DNA of 64,000 nucleotides from Caldicellulosiruptor hydrothermalis 108 (GCF_000166355.1 NC_014652.1:2590501-2654500); one strand, 5' to 3'; shown: positions 43,329-52,545, counted from the first letter of the stretch. Numbers and translations are program-made. The notes: generated by a model not told the origin, from the sequence alone.

Positions 43329-44984
43329 TTACAAAACCATTAACTGATTTTCATGTCTTCTATAAAACTCTAAAAACTCACTTCTAAAAAGTGGTTTTGA
43401 GAATAGAAAACCTTGAGCAAGGTCACAGCCAAGATCTTTTGCAATCTTGTAATGAAATGGTGTTTCCACACCTTCAGCAATTACTTTTATCTTCAAGGCA
43501 TGAGCTATATCAACAACTCCTTTAACTATCGTCCCTATACTTTTGTCAAAAACCGCACTTTCTATGCATTTATTATCAACCTTCACCGCATCAACAGGGA
43601 AATATCTTATAGTATCAATAGCTATATTATCGCTGCACCAGTCATCGACAATTATTCTAAAACCTTTTTGTTTAACCTCTTCAGCAACTTTTAAACACTC
43701 AGAAAGATTTGCATCAATATCCTGTTGGCTTATCTCAAATACCATCATATCATTATACTTGTCACAGTAGGTAAAAACCTTGTTTGAAAAAATGCGTTCA
43801 ACCACATAAGAGTCTAAAAACGACACATTTAATGAGATAAAAAAGTCCTCTGTACATGTCTTCTCAAAATCTTCCATATCCTGTGCAACTGTATCTAATA
43901 CCCACTCTTCAATCTCAGGAATCATACCTTCTTTCTGGGCAATCGATATAAATTCCTTCGCAGAGATTATCCCCTTTTGGGGGTTTATCCATCTTAAAAA
44001 CACTTCTGCTCCTGCAACTTTGTGTTTCTTCAAATCAACCAATGGCTGGTACACAAGCAAAAAGTTCTTTTTGAGCACAGCCTTTTTGAGTTCTTTTGAC
44101 ACCGAAATGCAGAAGGAAAATTTTGAGTTCTCTTCTTCGCTTGTAAAATGTACCTTTTTATCATCCCTTATTCTCGCCTGTTCAAGCGCTTTTGTAGCAG
44201 ATTTTAAAACCTCATGGATACTGTTGCCATCATTAGGATAAAAAGCAACTCCTACAATACTCTTCAGTTCAAGCTCCTCACCAACAAGATACCATCTGCC
44301 ATCTATGATTTCCTCTATGACCTTTATGTACTGCAAAAGCAAATCCCTACAACCGTAATCATAAAAGAGTATCGCAAACTTGTTTTCCTCTATTTTGGCA
44401 ACAAAGCTCTTTTCAGGAAGCCCATTTTTTAGCTTGTACCCAATATCTTTTAATATTACATTAGAAAGTGAATAAAAATTCACCATTTCAAATTCTGATA
44501 AGTTTTCTATATCCACTACGACAACTGCTATTTCATTAAAATGTGAAGGCACATCTTTTCTCAATTTATCAAAGAATATCTCAAGCTGGAGTTTGTTTGG
44601 AAGCCCTGTAATCATGTCAAAATATGCAATCTCAACTATCTTTGTCTTTTTTCCGTTTGGAAACTTTTTGTACTCCTTTTTTGTTATCTCAAAAAGTTTT
44701 CTTTTGAGAACATCACTCTCAGCAGCTGTCTTGTGCAAAAACATTTTAAGCTTATATTTTTCTTGCAAGAGTTTGTAGAGCACGTAAAATAAATATAAGC
44801 TGTCTGCTATAACTACTGCAGTTGTAAAAATAGCAACAATAAGTTTGTATTTTTCAAAAAGCGGTTCTCTAAAAAATACTAAGTAGATTACCCCTGCTAA
44901 ATAAGCTATGTTCAAGATAAAAAACGCAAGGGCAGCTTTAAAACCTTTGTTGAAACATTTCGAAAGATAAAACTTTGAAAACAT
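43329..44984 (-). CDS. GGDEF-EAL protein with a degenerate GGDEF site
   Basis: 551 residues. Two N-terminal membrane helices (about 15-36 and 45-68) are followed by a GGDEF-fold domain (about 112-290) and an EAL domain (about 295-551). The GGDEF motif is EENKF, so cyclase activity is unlikely. In the EAL domain the signature reads EVFLRW, but metal and catalytic positions look kept: Asn in SLNVSF, Glu in VFEISQQ, Asp-Asp in VDDWCSDN, Lys in VKVDNK, Glu in AEGVETP and Gln in LAQGFLFSKPL. A c-di-GMP phosphodiesterase is therefore plausible. An IS110 element sits directly upstream. Confidence 0.88.
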   Translation of the reverse strand: MFSKFYLSKCFNKGFKAALAFFILNIAYLAGVIYLVFFREPLFEKYKLIVAIFTTAVVIADSLYLFYVLYKLLQEKYKLKMFLHKTAAESDVLKRKLFEITKKEYKKFPNGKKTKIVEIAYFDMITGLPNKLQLEIFFDKLRKDVPSHFNEIAVVVVDIENLSEFEMVNFYSLSNVILKDIGYKLKNGLPEKSFVAKIEENKFAILFYDYGCRDLLLQYIKVIEEIIDGRWYLVGEELELKSIVGVAFYPNDGNSIHEVLKSATKALEQARIRDDKKVHFTSEEENSKFSFCISVSKELKKAVLKKNFLLVYQPLVDLKKHKVAGAEVFLRWINPQKGIISAKEFISIAQKEGMIPEIEEWVLDTVAQDMEDFEKTCTEDFFISLNVSFLDSYVVERIFSNKVFTYCDKYNDMMVFEISQQDIDANLSECLKVAEEVKQKGFRIIVDDWCSDNIAIDTIRYFPVDAVKVDNKCIESAVFDKSIGTIVKGVVDIAHALKIKVIAEGVETPFHYKIAKDLGCDLAQGFLFSKPLFRSEFLEFYRRHENQLMVL

Positions 44985-45216
44985 AAATTAAATGCCTCCA
45001 GTCCCCCTTGTATAATTATTTTCGTAAGACACATCAAAAAAATTCCAATAAAATAACAACCAAAGTTTCGGTTAACATAAGATTTTAAGACGCATCGACT
45101 AAAATAACATTTCTAATCCATCCTCTTTGAGAGGAAAGCAGCGCAAAATCACTTCTCGCTGCTTGTGGCTTCTAATCTTTAGCCACTTTTTAAACACTAT
45201 CTTTAACGCTGGCCTC

Positions 45217-45244
45217 TTGCCAGCCTTGCTAACTTTGATATAAT
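45217..45244 (+). promoter_or_regulatory. Promoter of the IS110 5' RNA
   Basis: TTGCCA (45217-45222), 16 bases, TATAAT (45239-45244). A transcript from here would start near 45251, just before the predicted folded region. Confidence 0.6.
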
Positions 45245-45250
45245 TCTTTC

Positions 45251-45450
45251 TATCTGGGCATGGAATTTAATGTCCTTACCCCCCTGGGTGCGGATTTTTA
45301 AATCCCGCTTACCCGCAAACGAGACTATTATTCCATTCCAGGTAAGTCTAAACTATTTGGCTGGTTGAGGCCAGCTTAAAACCTAATTAAAGCTGGTTCC
45401 TCGTATCACTTGCAAGGTTGTATACTTACCTTCGCTCGGAATGGAAAACT
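45251..45450 (+). ncRNA. Candidate IS110 bridge RNA
   Basis: About 200 nt with three ordered folds: a small hairpin (45256-45275, GGGCAT/ATGTCC type), a longer hairpin (GGGTGCGGATTT at 45286-45297 with AAATCCCGC and ACCC to 45314), and a large domain closed by TTCCATTCC (45331-45339) with GGAATGGAA (45438-45446) and GGTAAGT (45341-45347) with ACTTACC (45424-45430). The large domain holds an internal hairpin GCTGG/CCAGC and unpaired loops. A 5' stem-loop followed by two looped domains is the published layout of IS110-group bridge RNAs, which specify donor and target. The match is structural only. Confidence 0.6.
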
Positions 45451-45497
45451 CATGCCCTAATTCAATTTTAAAACTACTTACGAGGAGGTCTTACGCC

Positions 45498-46790
45498 ATG
45501 AACTTAAAACCTATTGCCGGGATTGATGTCTCTAAATATTTCAGCGAAATGGTGGTTATCTCTCCTACAAATGAAATAATCGCTCGCTTGACTATCCATC
45601 ACAACAATCCCTCTGACTTTGATAGGGCTATCGAAATCCTTAAAAAAGTTGAAGAGGATTTCGCGGCTCGCCCTACCATCGTCATGGAAGCCACAGGGCA
45701 TTACCACAAAATCCTCTCCCGCTTCTTTACTTCTAATGGCTGGGATGTTGCAATTATCAACCCCATCCAATCTAATTCTATCAAAAATGCGGGAGTTAGA
45801 AAAGTAAAAAATGATAAAATTGATGCCCTGTGGATTGCCTTAACTTTCAGACTTACTAACTCTACTACAGCACAACCTTCATCTGAAATCCTTGACTGCT
45901 TGAAAAACCTATGCCGTCAGTATTACAACCTCAGCGATGAGTTAACCTCTTACAAATATAGACTTACTTCTGTCGTCGACCAAATTATGCTCAATTTCAA
46001 AGAGGTCTTCCCTGACATTTGCTCTAAAACATCTTTGGCTATACTTGAAAACTACCCCACTCCAAACGATATCTTGGGCGCTGACACCGAAAAACTTATT
46101 TCCATCATTCAGCAAACTTCTAAAAAAAGCTACCAATGGGCTAAAGAAAAATACGAACTACTCATTGCAAAAGCTAAAGAATTTAAGTCTTTTTCTATCT
46201 CCAACTTGGCAAATGTTACTATGCTTAAAGTCTATATTAACATGGTCTTAACTTTACAGCAAAACATCGACAAAATTTTTGAATCCATAAATCAACTTGT
46301 TCAGCAGTCTTCACAGACTCAGCCTTCTATATCCGAAAATATTAACCTTCTTCAATCTATCCCCGGCATAGGTTTTCTATCCGCTGCAACTATCCTTGCT
46401 GAAATAGGTGATTTCGAAAAATTTTCAAAACCCAATAAACTTGTTGCCTTCTTTGGCATTGATCCTTCCGTAAATCAATCCGGGCAATTTGTCGGCACAA
46501 AAAACAAAATGTCTAAACGTGGCTCTAAAATCTTGCGAAGAATCTTATTTACAATTGCTCTTGCTAATATCAGAACCAAAAGAGATTCTAAGCCTTGTAA
46601 TCCTGTGCTATTCGAATACTATCAGAAAAAATGCCAACAAAAGCCTAAAAAAGTTGCATTAGGCGCTGTTATGAGAAAAATTATTTGTATCATCTTTGCT
46701 GTTATGCGTGATAAAAAACCTTTTGAACTTAGAACTCCTGAGGAACATATTCGAAGATGCTTTAATAACACTGCTGTTTATTGCGTATAA
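45498..46790 (+). CDS. IS110-family transposase (DEDD RuvC-like recombinase)
   Basis: 430 residues from ATG at 45498, which follows ACGAGGAGG. The N-terminal DEDD domain has IAGIDVSK (first Asp), VMEATGHYH (Glu) and KNDKIDALWIAL (Asp residues). The C-terminal transposase_20 domain has LQSIPGIGFLSAATILAEIG and VAFFGIDPSVNQSGQF with the conserved serine. It catalyses RNA-guided or site-specific excision and insertion in this family. The gene appears intact. A longer frame beginning at 45441 would run through the folded RNA region and is not used. Confidence 0.94.
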   Translation: MNLKPIAGIDVSKYFSEMVVISPTNEIIARLTIHHNNPSDFDRAIEILKKVEEDFAARPTIVMEATGHYHKILSRFFTSNGWDVAIINPIQSNSIKNAGVRKVKNDKIDALWIALTFRLTNSTTAQPSSEILDCLKNLCRQYYNLSDELTSYKYRLTSVVDQIMLNFKEVFPDICSKTSLAILENYPTPNDILGADTEKLISIIQQTSKKSYQWAKEKYELLIAKAKEFKSFSISNLANVTMLKVYINMVLTLQQNIDKIFESINQLVQQSSQTQPSISENINLLQSIPGIGFLSAATILAEIGDFEKFSKPNKLVAFFGIDPSVNQSGQFVGTKNKMSKRGSKILRRILFTIALANIRTKRDSKPCNPVLFEYYQKKCQQKPKKVALGAVMRKIICIIFAVMRDKKPFELRTPEEHIRRCFNNTAVYCV

Positions 46791-47123
46791 ATAGTTGTTT
46801 TATTAATGAAACATTAGTTAACCATAATATGTGCTCAGCCTCCATATGTTATGTCAACTTCTAATGGATGGCTTACCTTCTTATACCCTTTTAAAAGAAT
46901 TTTCTACCATAAAATGTTATCAAAAATTTTTTAAAAAACTCTTGACTTTAATTAGCTGGTCTCGAATGTTTAATATATTTTTACCCCTGCCTTTAAAAGA
47001 TATAACTCCAATATTTATTCATTTCCTATTTCTTAACCGCTTTCATTATACCTTAATACTTTCTAAAATGGCAAGATTGTACTTAAAAAACTATACAACT
47101 TTTTATTTTACTTCCTTTGCATT
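46791..47123. other. AT-rich gap holding the presumed IS110 right end
   Basis: Directly after the transposase stop. AAATAGTT at 46789-46796 is complementary to AACTATTT in a loop of the RNA candidate. A TTGACT box at 46943 points right. Apart from this I see no gene or repeat. An open frame of about 110 codons has no ribosome binding site and no recognisable similarity. Confidence 0.4.
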
Positions 47124-48962
47124 TCACACTACCACAAACTGGCTCATATATAGATTATAATAAAACCCTTTCTTTGCTAAAAGCTCATCGTGTGTACCCT
47201 GTTCGATAATTTCACCGTTGTATATGACAAGGATGAGGTCTGCATTTCTGATAGTGGAAAGTCTGTGGGCTATTACAAAACTTGTTCTTCCCTGCATGAG
47301 CTTTAGCATTGCGCTTTGGACAAGCTTTTCTGTTCTTGTATCGATGTTGCTTGTTGCCTCATCCAAGATAAGAATTGCTGGGTCAGACAAAATTGCTCTA
47401 GCTATAGCTAAAAGTTGGCGCTGACCTTGGCTTAAGTCCATTCCGTTGTCTGTAAGCACTGTATTATAACCATGCGGAAGATGCTTGATAAAATCATGTG
47501 CGTTTGCCATCTTTGAAGCTAATATCACTTCATCGTCAGTCGCAGAAAGTTTTCCATACCGAATATTTTCTTTCACAGGTTCTGAAAACAAAAATGTGTC
47601 TTGAAGAACAATCCCAAGCTTTTTTCTGAGATTATGTCTGTTAATCTTTCTTATGTCAATACCATCAATTAAAATTTGACCACTGTCTACATCATAAAAT
47701 CTGCTAAGCAAATTTACAATCGTAGTTTTACCGCTTCCAGTTGGACCAACCAGTGCTACCATCTGCCCGGGTTTTACTTTAAAGCTCACGTTTTTAATAA
47801 CAGGCTGACCTTTTGTATATGAAAACCACACGTTTTTGAATTCAACTTCGCCTTTGATGTCTTGCAGGTCAATTTCATCTTCAAAAGAGGTCTCTTCTTC
47901 CTCATCCATTATCTCAAATACTCTCTCTGCTGCGGCAAATGCAGATTGAATTTGATTGAACTGGTTTGCAAGCTCGTTGAGTGGCCTTGTAAACTGTCTT
48001 GCATACTGAATAAAACTTGCAATTGTGCCAACCGTGATAAAGCCTTTAAGTGCCAAAAAACCACCTGATGCTGCAACAATGATAAACGCAAGGTTGTTCA
48101 AAAGGTTCATAAGAGGTGGAATGATTCCTGAAAATATCTGTGCTCTTATCCCAACCTGTGTAAGCTCTCTGTTTACCCTCTCAAACTTTTGTATCTCTTT
48201 TGCCTCTCTTGTAAAAACCTTGATGACCTTCTGACCTGTTATATCCTCCTCGATTATACTATTCAAACTTCCCAAAAGCTTTTGGTTTTGTGAAAACAAC
48301 TTTCTTGTTCTTGTTGCAATAAGATTTGTAAGCCAAAACATAAGTGGCACAACTGTCAATGTTAAAACTGTCAATATAGGGCTTAAAATGAACATTACAA
48401 TTATCGACCCTGTGATGGTTATCATACTTGAAAATATTGAAGTCAAGCTTGCGTTCAAGGTATTTGTCACAACATCAATGTCGTTTGTCAGACGCGACAT
48501 CAAATCTCCATGCGCTCTTGTGTCAAAAATCTTTATTGGCATTCTCTGAATTTTTGAAAAAAGGTCATTTCGCATCTTGAAAACTGCTCTTTGCGAAATT
48601 ACCATCATTCCATAGCCCTGAAGATAAGCAAAAAAAGAATTGAGAATGTAAATTCCTATCATTGCCAAAGCTATTTTATAAAGTCCACTAAGTTTTCTGG
48701 GAATTATATAGTTGTCTATAGCTTTTTGAATCAAAAGGGGAGAGATAATCTGCAAAATTGCACCTATTGTGACAGTTAAAAATATTCCTAATAGCAAAAG
48801 CTTAAACTCTTTAAAATATTCCCATAACCTTTTTAAAGTAGCTCTCAAGTCTTTAGGTTTTGCACCTTTGGATGAAAATCTGTGCCCTGGACCTCTTCCC
48901 GGCACAGGACCCGGTCCAAATACAGGTGGCTGAAATGAAGATTGCTGTCTTTGCTCAGGCAA
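47124..48962 (-). CDS. Heterodimeric ABC exporter subunit (non-canonical signature motif)
   Basis: 612 residues: a proline/glycine-rich N-terminal extension (about 1-40), a six-helix exporter domain (about 50-340) and a nucleotide-binding domain with Walker A GPTGSGKTTI, signature LSQGQ and Walker B ILILDEATS. Its partner encoded upstream has LSGGQ but Asp instead of the catalytic Glu after Walker B. That combination is the hallmark of heterodimeric exporters with one degenerate ATP site (TM287/288, BmrCD type). It overlaps its partner by 8 bases. Likely an efflux pump for drugs or peptides. Confidence 0.9.
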   Translation of the reverse strand: MPEQRQQSSFQPPVFGPGPVPGRGPGHRFSSKGAKPKDLRATLKRLWEYFKEFKLLLLGIFLTVTIGAILQIISPLLIQKAIDNYIIPRKLSGLYKIALAMIGIYILNSFFAYLQGYGMMVISQRAVFKMRNDLFSKIQRMPIKIFDTRAHGDLMSRLTNDIDVVTNTLNASLTSIFSSMITITGSIIVMFILSPILTVLTLTVVPLMFWLTNLIATRTRKLFSQNQKLLGSLNSIIEEDITGQKVIKVFTREAKEIQKFERVNRELTQVGIRAQIFSGIIPPLMNLLNNLAFIIVAASGGFLALKGFITVGTIASFIQYARQFTRPLNELANQFNQIQSAFAAAERVFEIMDEEEETSFEDEIDLQDIKGEVEFKNVWFSYTKGQPVIKNVSFKVKPGQMVALVGPTGSGKTTIVNLLSRFYDVDSGQILIDGIDIRKINRHNLRKKLGIVLQDTFLFSEPVKENIRYGKLSATDDEVILASKMANAHDFIKHLPHGYNTVLTDNGMDLSQGQRQLLAIARAILSDPAILILDEATSNIDTRTEKLVQSAMLKLMQGRTSFVIAHRLSTIRNADLILVIYNGEIIEQGTHDELLAKKGFYYNLYMSQFVVV

Positions 48963-50691
48963 TTTTGCCTTCCTCCTCTCCAGTTTGAGTTAAGTAAATC
49001 TCTCTGTAGATGGGACAGCTTTTCACAAGCTGGTCATGTGTGCCAATTGCGACAATCTTGCCTGCGTCCATGACAATTATCTTGTCTGCATGTTTTATGG
49101 ATGATATTCTCTGGGCTATTATAAAGGTTGTTGTCCCTCTCATGTACTCTTTAAGAGCTGCTTGAATCTTCTTTTCAGTTGCCATATCAACAGCAGATGT
49201 GCAATCATCTAATATTAGTATTTTAGGCTTTTTCAAGATTGCTCTGGCAATTGAAATTCTCTGTTTTTGCCCACCAGAAAGGTTTACCCCACGCTCAGAA
49301 ACGTCAGTGTCATACCCTTTTTCAAAACTCATGATAAAATCGTGAGCTTGCGCTGCCTTTGCAGCTTGTATTATCTCTTCCATGGTGGCATTTTCGTTGC
49401 CCCATGCAATGTTTTCTTTTATTGAGCCTGTAAAGAGAATTGTGTCTTGTAAAACTATGCTTATGCTCTTTCGCAAAACCTCAACATCATAGTCTTTTAC
49501 ATTTATATCGTCAATCAGCACTTCGCCTTCTTGAACATCATAAAGTCTTGGGATTAAACTTACCAAGGTGGATTTACCAGAACCTGTTGTGCCAATAATC
49601 CCAACTATCTCGCCAGGATTTGCAACAAATGATATATTCTCAAGCGCCGGACTTTCTTCATCTTGGTTGTAGTAAAAGGTTACATTTCTAAACTCTACCT
49701 TGCCAAATTCAATTGGCTTTTTAATGGCGTTTTCTTTGCTTTTGATATCAATGCCGCAATCCAAAACCTCGTTGATTCTTTCTGCAGATGCGCTTGCTCT
49801 TGTGATAAATAAGAAGATATTGCCTATCATCATGAGAGAAAACAATATTTGCATAGTGTAGTTTATAAACGCCATGAGCTGCCCAACTTGCAGGTTGCCA
49901 TATTTTACTTCAAACCCGCCAAACCATACAACGCCTACCATTGCCATATTCATAACGAGTCCAAAAAGTGGCATTGTTATTACAACAATCCCAAAAGCTT
50001 TCAAAGAGGTTTGTAAAAGGTTCTGGTTTGCATCATAAAACCTTTTTTGTTCATGTTCATGTCTAACAAAAGCTTTTACAACTCTGCTTCCCAAAAGGTT
50101 CTCGCGCATCACAGCGTTTACCCTGTCTATTCTTTTCTGGAGCTGGGAAAATAAAGGAAAGCTAAATTTTATCATGAAGTAAAAAATTAATATTACAAAT
50201 GGTATAGAGACAAATAACACCAAAGATAGTTTTGGGTCGATTGTGAGAGTCATTATAATCCCACCTATGAAAAGAAGAGGTGCTCGCACAACAATCCTTA
50301 GCATCATCATGACAACATTTTGAATCTGAACAACGTCATTTGTGAGTCTTGTAATCAAAGTTTCTGGTCTAAACCTGTCTACATTTTTAAAAGAGAATGC
50401 CATGATTTTTTTAAAAAGTTCGCATCTCAAATCATACGCAAAGTTCTGGCTTGCAATGCTTGAAAACACAACACATCCCCCGCCACCAACCATTCCAATC
50501 AAGGCTGCTAAAATCATTATTAAACCTGTTCTTAAAATGTATCCTATATCGCCTCTTTTGAGTCCAATATCAATTATCCTCTCCATAAACCTTGGCTGCA
50601 TTAGGTCCATCACAACTTCTAAAAGCATAAAAAGCGGTGCCAAAATCACAGCCCACTTGTAAGGTTTTAAATACCTAAAAAGCTTTATCAT
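48955..50691 (-). CDS. Heterodimeric ABC exporter subunit (degenerate Walker B)
   Basis: 578 residues from ATG at 50691, preceded by GGAGGG; the longer frame to 50775 would overlap the regulator gene. It has a six-helix exporter domain followed by an ATPase domain with GTTGSGKSTL, LSGGQKQR and Walker B ILILDDCTS, where Asp replaces the catalytic Glu. It would pair with the next gene. The MarR-type gene ends 2 bases upstream, so the three form one operon, probably induced by the exported compound. Confidence 0.92.
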   Translation of the reverse strand: MIKLFRYLKPYKWAVILAPLFMLLEVVMDLMQPRFMERIIDIGLKRGDIGYILRTGLIMILAALIGMVGGGGCVVFSSIASQNFAYDLRCELFKKIMAFSFKNVDRFRPETLITRLTNDVVQIQNVVMMMLRIVVRAPLLFIGGIIMTLTIDPKLSLVLFVSIPFVILIFYFMIKFSFPLFSQLQKRIDRVNAVMRENLLGSRVVKAFVRHEHEQKRFYDANQNLLQTSLKAFGIVVITMPLFGLVMNMAMVGVVWFGGFEVKYGNLQVGQLMAFINYTMQILFSLMMIGNIFLFITRASASAERINEVLDCGIDIKSKENAIKKPIEFGKVEFRNVTFYYNQDEESPALENISFVANPGEIVGIIGTTGSGKSTLVSLIPRLYDVQEGEVLIDDINVKDYDVEVLRKSISIVLQDTILFTGSIKENIAWGNENATMEEIIQAAKAAQAHDFIMSFEKGYDTDVSERGVNLSGGQKQRISIARAILKKPKILILDDCTSAVDMATEKKIQAALKEYMRGTTTFIIAQRISSIKHADKIIVMDAGKIVAIGTHDQLVKSCPIYREIYLTQTGEEEGKIA

Positions 50692-50693
50692 CT

Positions 50694-51176
50694 TTACTGC
50701 TGCCCTCCTTTTTTCCCCAAACAACATCCTATCATTTTCAGCACAAGCTTTTTTAACCTCTTGAGCAAGTACCACAGCTCTTCAATTTCGTCTTCAGAAA
50801 GCATAGAAAGGTTTTTCTCCAAATTCTGGTTTACCCACTGAGTGTGAAGACTTAAAAGAACTTTGCCTTTTTTAGTTGTCTGCACTATTGAAATTCTTCT
50901 GTCAGACTCATCTTTAAGCCTTTCCACATATCCTTCTGCGATAAGCTTATCTATAATAGGTGTAAGGTTTGGCGCTGAAATGTTAAGCCTTTTTGCAAGT
51001 TCAGACATGTTCATTGGTCCAAAAACGTCTGTGATATGCAAAATGTGAATAAAGCGTGGTGGCAGTCCATATTTTTCTGAAAACTCATCTTTTTTTAAAA
51101 TGTTTTTTGTTATCATTGGAAAAAGAGACAGCATGTTTTCTGCAATCTGGTTTATCATCTCTTTTGAAATATTCAT
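50694..51176 (-). CDS. MarR-family transcriptional regulator
   Basis: 160 residues. The winged helix-turn-helix is visible as MNMSELAKRLNISAPNLTPIIDKLIAEGYVERL, followed by the wing DESDRRISIVQTTKKG and C-terminal dimer helices. MarR proteins repress neighbouring efflux genes until a ligand binds. It is the first gene of the ABC exporter operon. ATG at 51176 follows AAGGGTGGAG. Confidence 0.9.
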   Translation of the reverse strand: MNISKEMINQIAENMLSLFPMITKNILKKDEFSEKYGLPPRFIHILHITDVFGPMNMSELAKRLNISAPNLTPIIDKLIAEGYVERLKDESDRRISIVQTTKKGKVLLSLHTQWVNQNLEKNLSMLSEDEIEELWYLLKRLKKLVLKMIGCCLGKKGGQQ

Positions 51177-51418
51177 ATTTTCTCCACCCTTCTAAAATAA
51201 TTTGATAATCCTGAAAAAAAGTAATATAATATTTTAAAAATTTGCCTTTTCAACTTGCCGTGAGTTCTAAGTTTGTTATTGAAACATAAATAATAAGAAT
51301 TCTAAAAGGCCACAATCTAAAATCTAAAAGCATTCAAAATAATTATTTTTATATAACAATTATACTACTATAACCAGTTTTAAGTCAAAAATATTACATA
51401 TAAAGGAGAGTTTAAAAT

Positions 51419-52156
51419 ATGACGGGGCTTGGAACTATAGTAAATGCACTTGCTGTGATTGTAGGCTCTATCTTTGGACTTATTTTAAAATTTGGAATAC
51501 CAGAAAGGTTTAAAACCACAATTATGCAGGCAATTTCTCTTTCTGTCATCTTTATTGGAATTTCTGGAGTATTGCAAGGAATTTTTAAAGTGCTATCAAC
51601 TGGTAAAATAGACAGGCAGTTTATAATGCTCATGATTTTTTCTCTTGTGATTGGTGGGCTTGTGGGAGAGATTTTGAGAATTGAAGACTTTTTAGAAAAG
51701 CTCGGCGATAAAATTAAAAAGTCTGTTTCGAAAGTCATAAAATCAGAAAATTCTGCATTTACAGAAGGTTTTGTCACAGCAAGTCTTGTATTCTGTGTTG
51801 GAGCTATGGCTATTGTAGGAAGCCTTGAAGACGGGCTAAACCATAACTTTAGCATTCTTTTTGCAAAATCTATTTTGGACGGTGTAACTTCCATAATATT
51901 TTCAGCAACACTGGGAATTGGCGTTATGTTCTCAAGCGTTGCAGTGCTTTTCTATCAAGGAAGCATAACACTTTTGGCAGGCCTGATAAAACCATTTTTG
52001 ACAGACACAGTAGTTTTGCAAATGTCAATGGTAGGTTCTGTTTTGATATTTGCAATAGGTCTTAATATGCTTGGAGTGTCAAAAATTAAAGTGGGCAATC
52101 TTCTCCCTGCAATATTTGTGCCTGCTGTCTGGTATGTGGTTAATTTGCTAATTTGA
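51419..52156 (+). CDS. DUF554 family membrane protein
   Basis: 245 residues, about seven hydrophobic segments, with the family start GLGTIVNALAVIVGSIFGL and the motifs FVTASLVFCVGAMAIVGSLEDGL and SKSILDGVTSIIFSATLGIGV-like text near 150-170. DUF554 proteins are found throughout Firmicutes and their function is not known. ATG or a nearby in-frame start follows AAAGGAGAG. It appears monocistronic. Confidence 0.9.
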   Translation: MTGLGTIVNALAVIVGSIFGLILKFGIPERFKTTIMQAISLSVIFIGISGVLQGIFKVLSTGKIDRQFIMLMIFSLVIGGLVGEILRIEDFLEKLGDKIKKSVSKVIKSENSAFTEGFVTASLVFCVGAMAIVGSLEDGLNHNFSILFAKSILDGVTSIIFSATLGIGVMFSSVAVLFYQGSITLLAGLIKPFLTDTVVLQMSMVGSVLIFAIGLNMLGVSKIKVGNLLPAIFVPAVWYVVNLLI

Positions 52157-52374
52157 ATTTTTTAAACTTTTTGAAACTGGCATGTCTTTACTAATTATTT
52201 TTTAGAAATTTCTCAGGAAGCTGAAGACTTTAGAGAAACTCTTTTAGAAATTTTTAAGATAAGGCTGGAAAGACTGAAAGATTCATAAGTACTAAATCTT
52301 TATTTTTAAACTTGAAGAATTTACTTAGAAAATTAAAAAAAGTTATCATCTTGACCGATTAAAAAAACATATTC
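52157..52374. other. Intergenic stretch with a coding remnant
   Basis: Bases 52180-52287 read on the plus strand as a short helical tail (FLEISQEAEDFRETLLEIFK and on to KDS) ending in TAA, without a start codon. It may be the 3' end of a lost gene. Nothing else is seen here. Confidence 0.35.
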
Positions 52375-52403
52375 TTAATATAACACGAGAAAAGGGGTAT
52401 AAT
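52375..52403 (+). promoter_or_regulatory. Promoter of the pseudoknot RNA
   Basis: TTAATA (52375-52380), 17 bases, TATAAT (52398-52403). A further TTGACC lies at 52351-52356. Transcription would start near 52410. Confidence 0.5.
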
Positions 52404-52409
52404 TGATAA

Positions 52410-52520
52410 TAGGAAAGTCTTTTTTCTCAAGTAAGTTTTGTCGGTAACCGGCATCCGACTAATAAAATGCCGGCTCGTAAGTTCTCAAAAAAGAGCCCTC
52501 ATTGTAGAGGGCTCTTATTC
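52410..52520 (+). ncRNA. Pseudoknot RNA with terminator (riboswitch or small RNA candidate)
   Basis: GTCGG (52440-52444) pairs with CCGAC (52455-52459). The loop between them holds CCGGCAT (52448-52454), which pairs with ATGCCGG (52467-52473) after an A-rich linker, forming an H-type pseudoknot. CTTTTTT (52419-52425) can close the whole with AAAAAAG (52487-52493). The same 3' strand leads into a terminator, GAGCCCTC/GAGGGCTC (52493-52514). An aptamer competing with a terminator would look like this. It does not match a riboswitch class I know. Confidence 0.55.
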
Positions 52521-52545
52521 TATATATTCTAAAAAAGGGGAAATA

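Larger units (their letters stand above)
45055..46960 (+). mobile_element. IS110-family element (boundaries approximate)
   Basis: A DEDD transposase gene is preceded by about 400 bases of structured noncoding DNA and followed by about 170 bases that are probably the right end. IS110 elements often lack clear terminal repeats, and I could not fix the ends: 45055-45120 and 46800-46960 are the likely zones. GTTAAC-ATAA motifs occur near both (45071 and 46816). The long 5' noncoding part is the place where the IS110 group encodes its bridge RNA. Confidence 0.7.

Noticed and set aside
45004-45014. TATAAT near the IS110 left flank as half of a circle-junction promoter
   Set aside because: On the minus strand the same bases fit the promoter of the GGDEF/EAL gene (TTGATG-17-TATACA), and the junction spacing could not be made to work with a shared core dinucleotide.
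46831-47160. Open frame of about 110 codons after the IS110 transposase
   Set aside because: AT-rich, overlaps the end of the ABC exporter gene, no ribosome binding site and no recognisable motif.
51412-51894. Reverse-strand frame across the DUF554 gene
   Set aside because: Mirror of a well-supported membrane protein gene; composition and position show it is a shadow.
52440-52473. Pistol, fluoride or preQ1 motif
   Set aside because: The pseudoknot topology is loosely similar, but the conserved core bases of these classes are not present as far as I can recall them.
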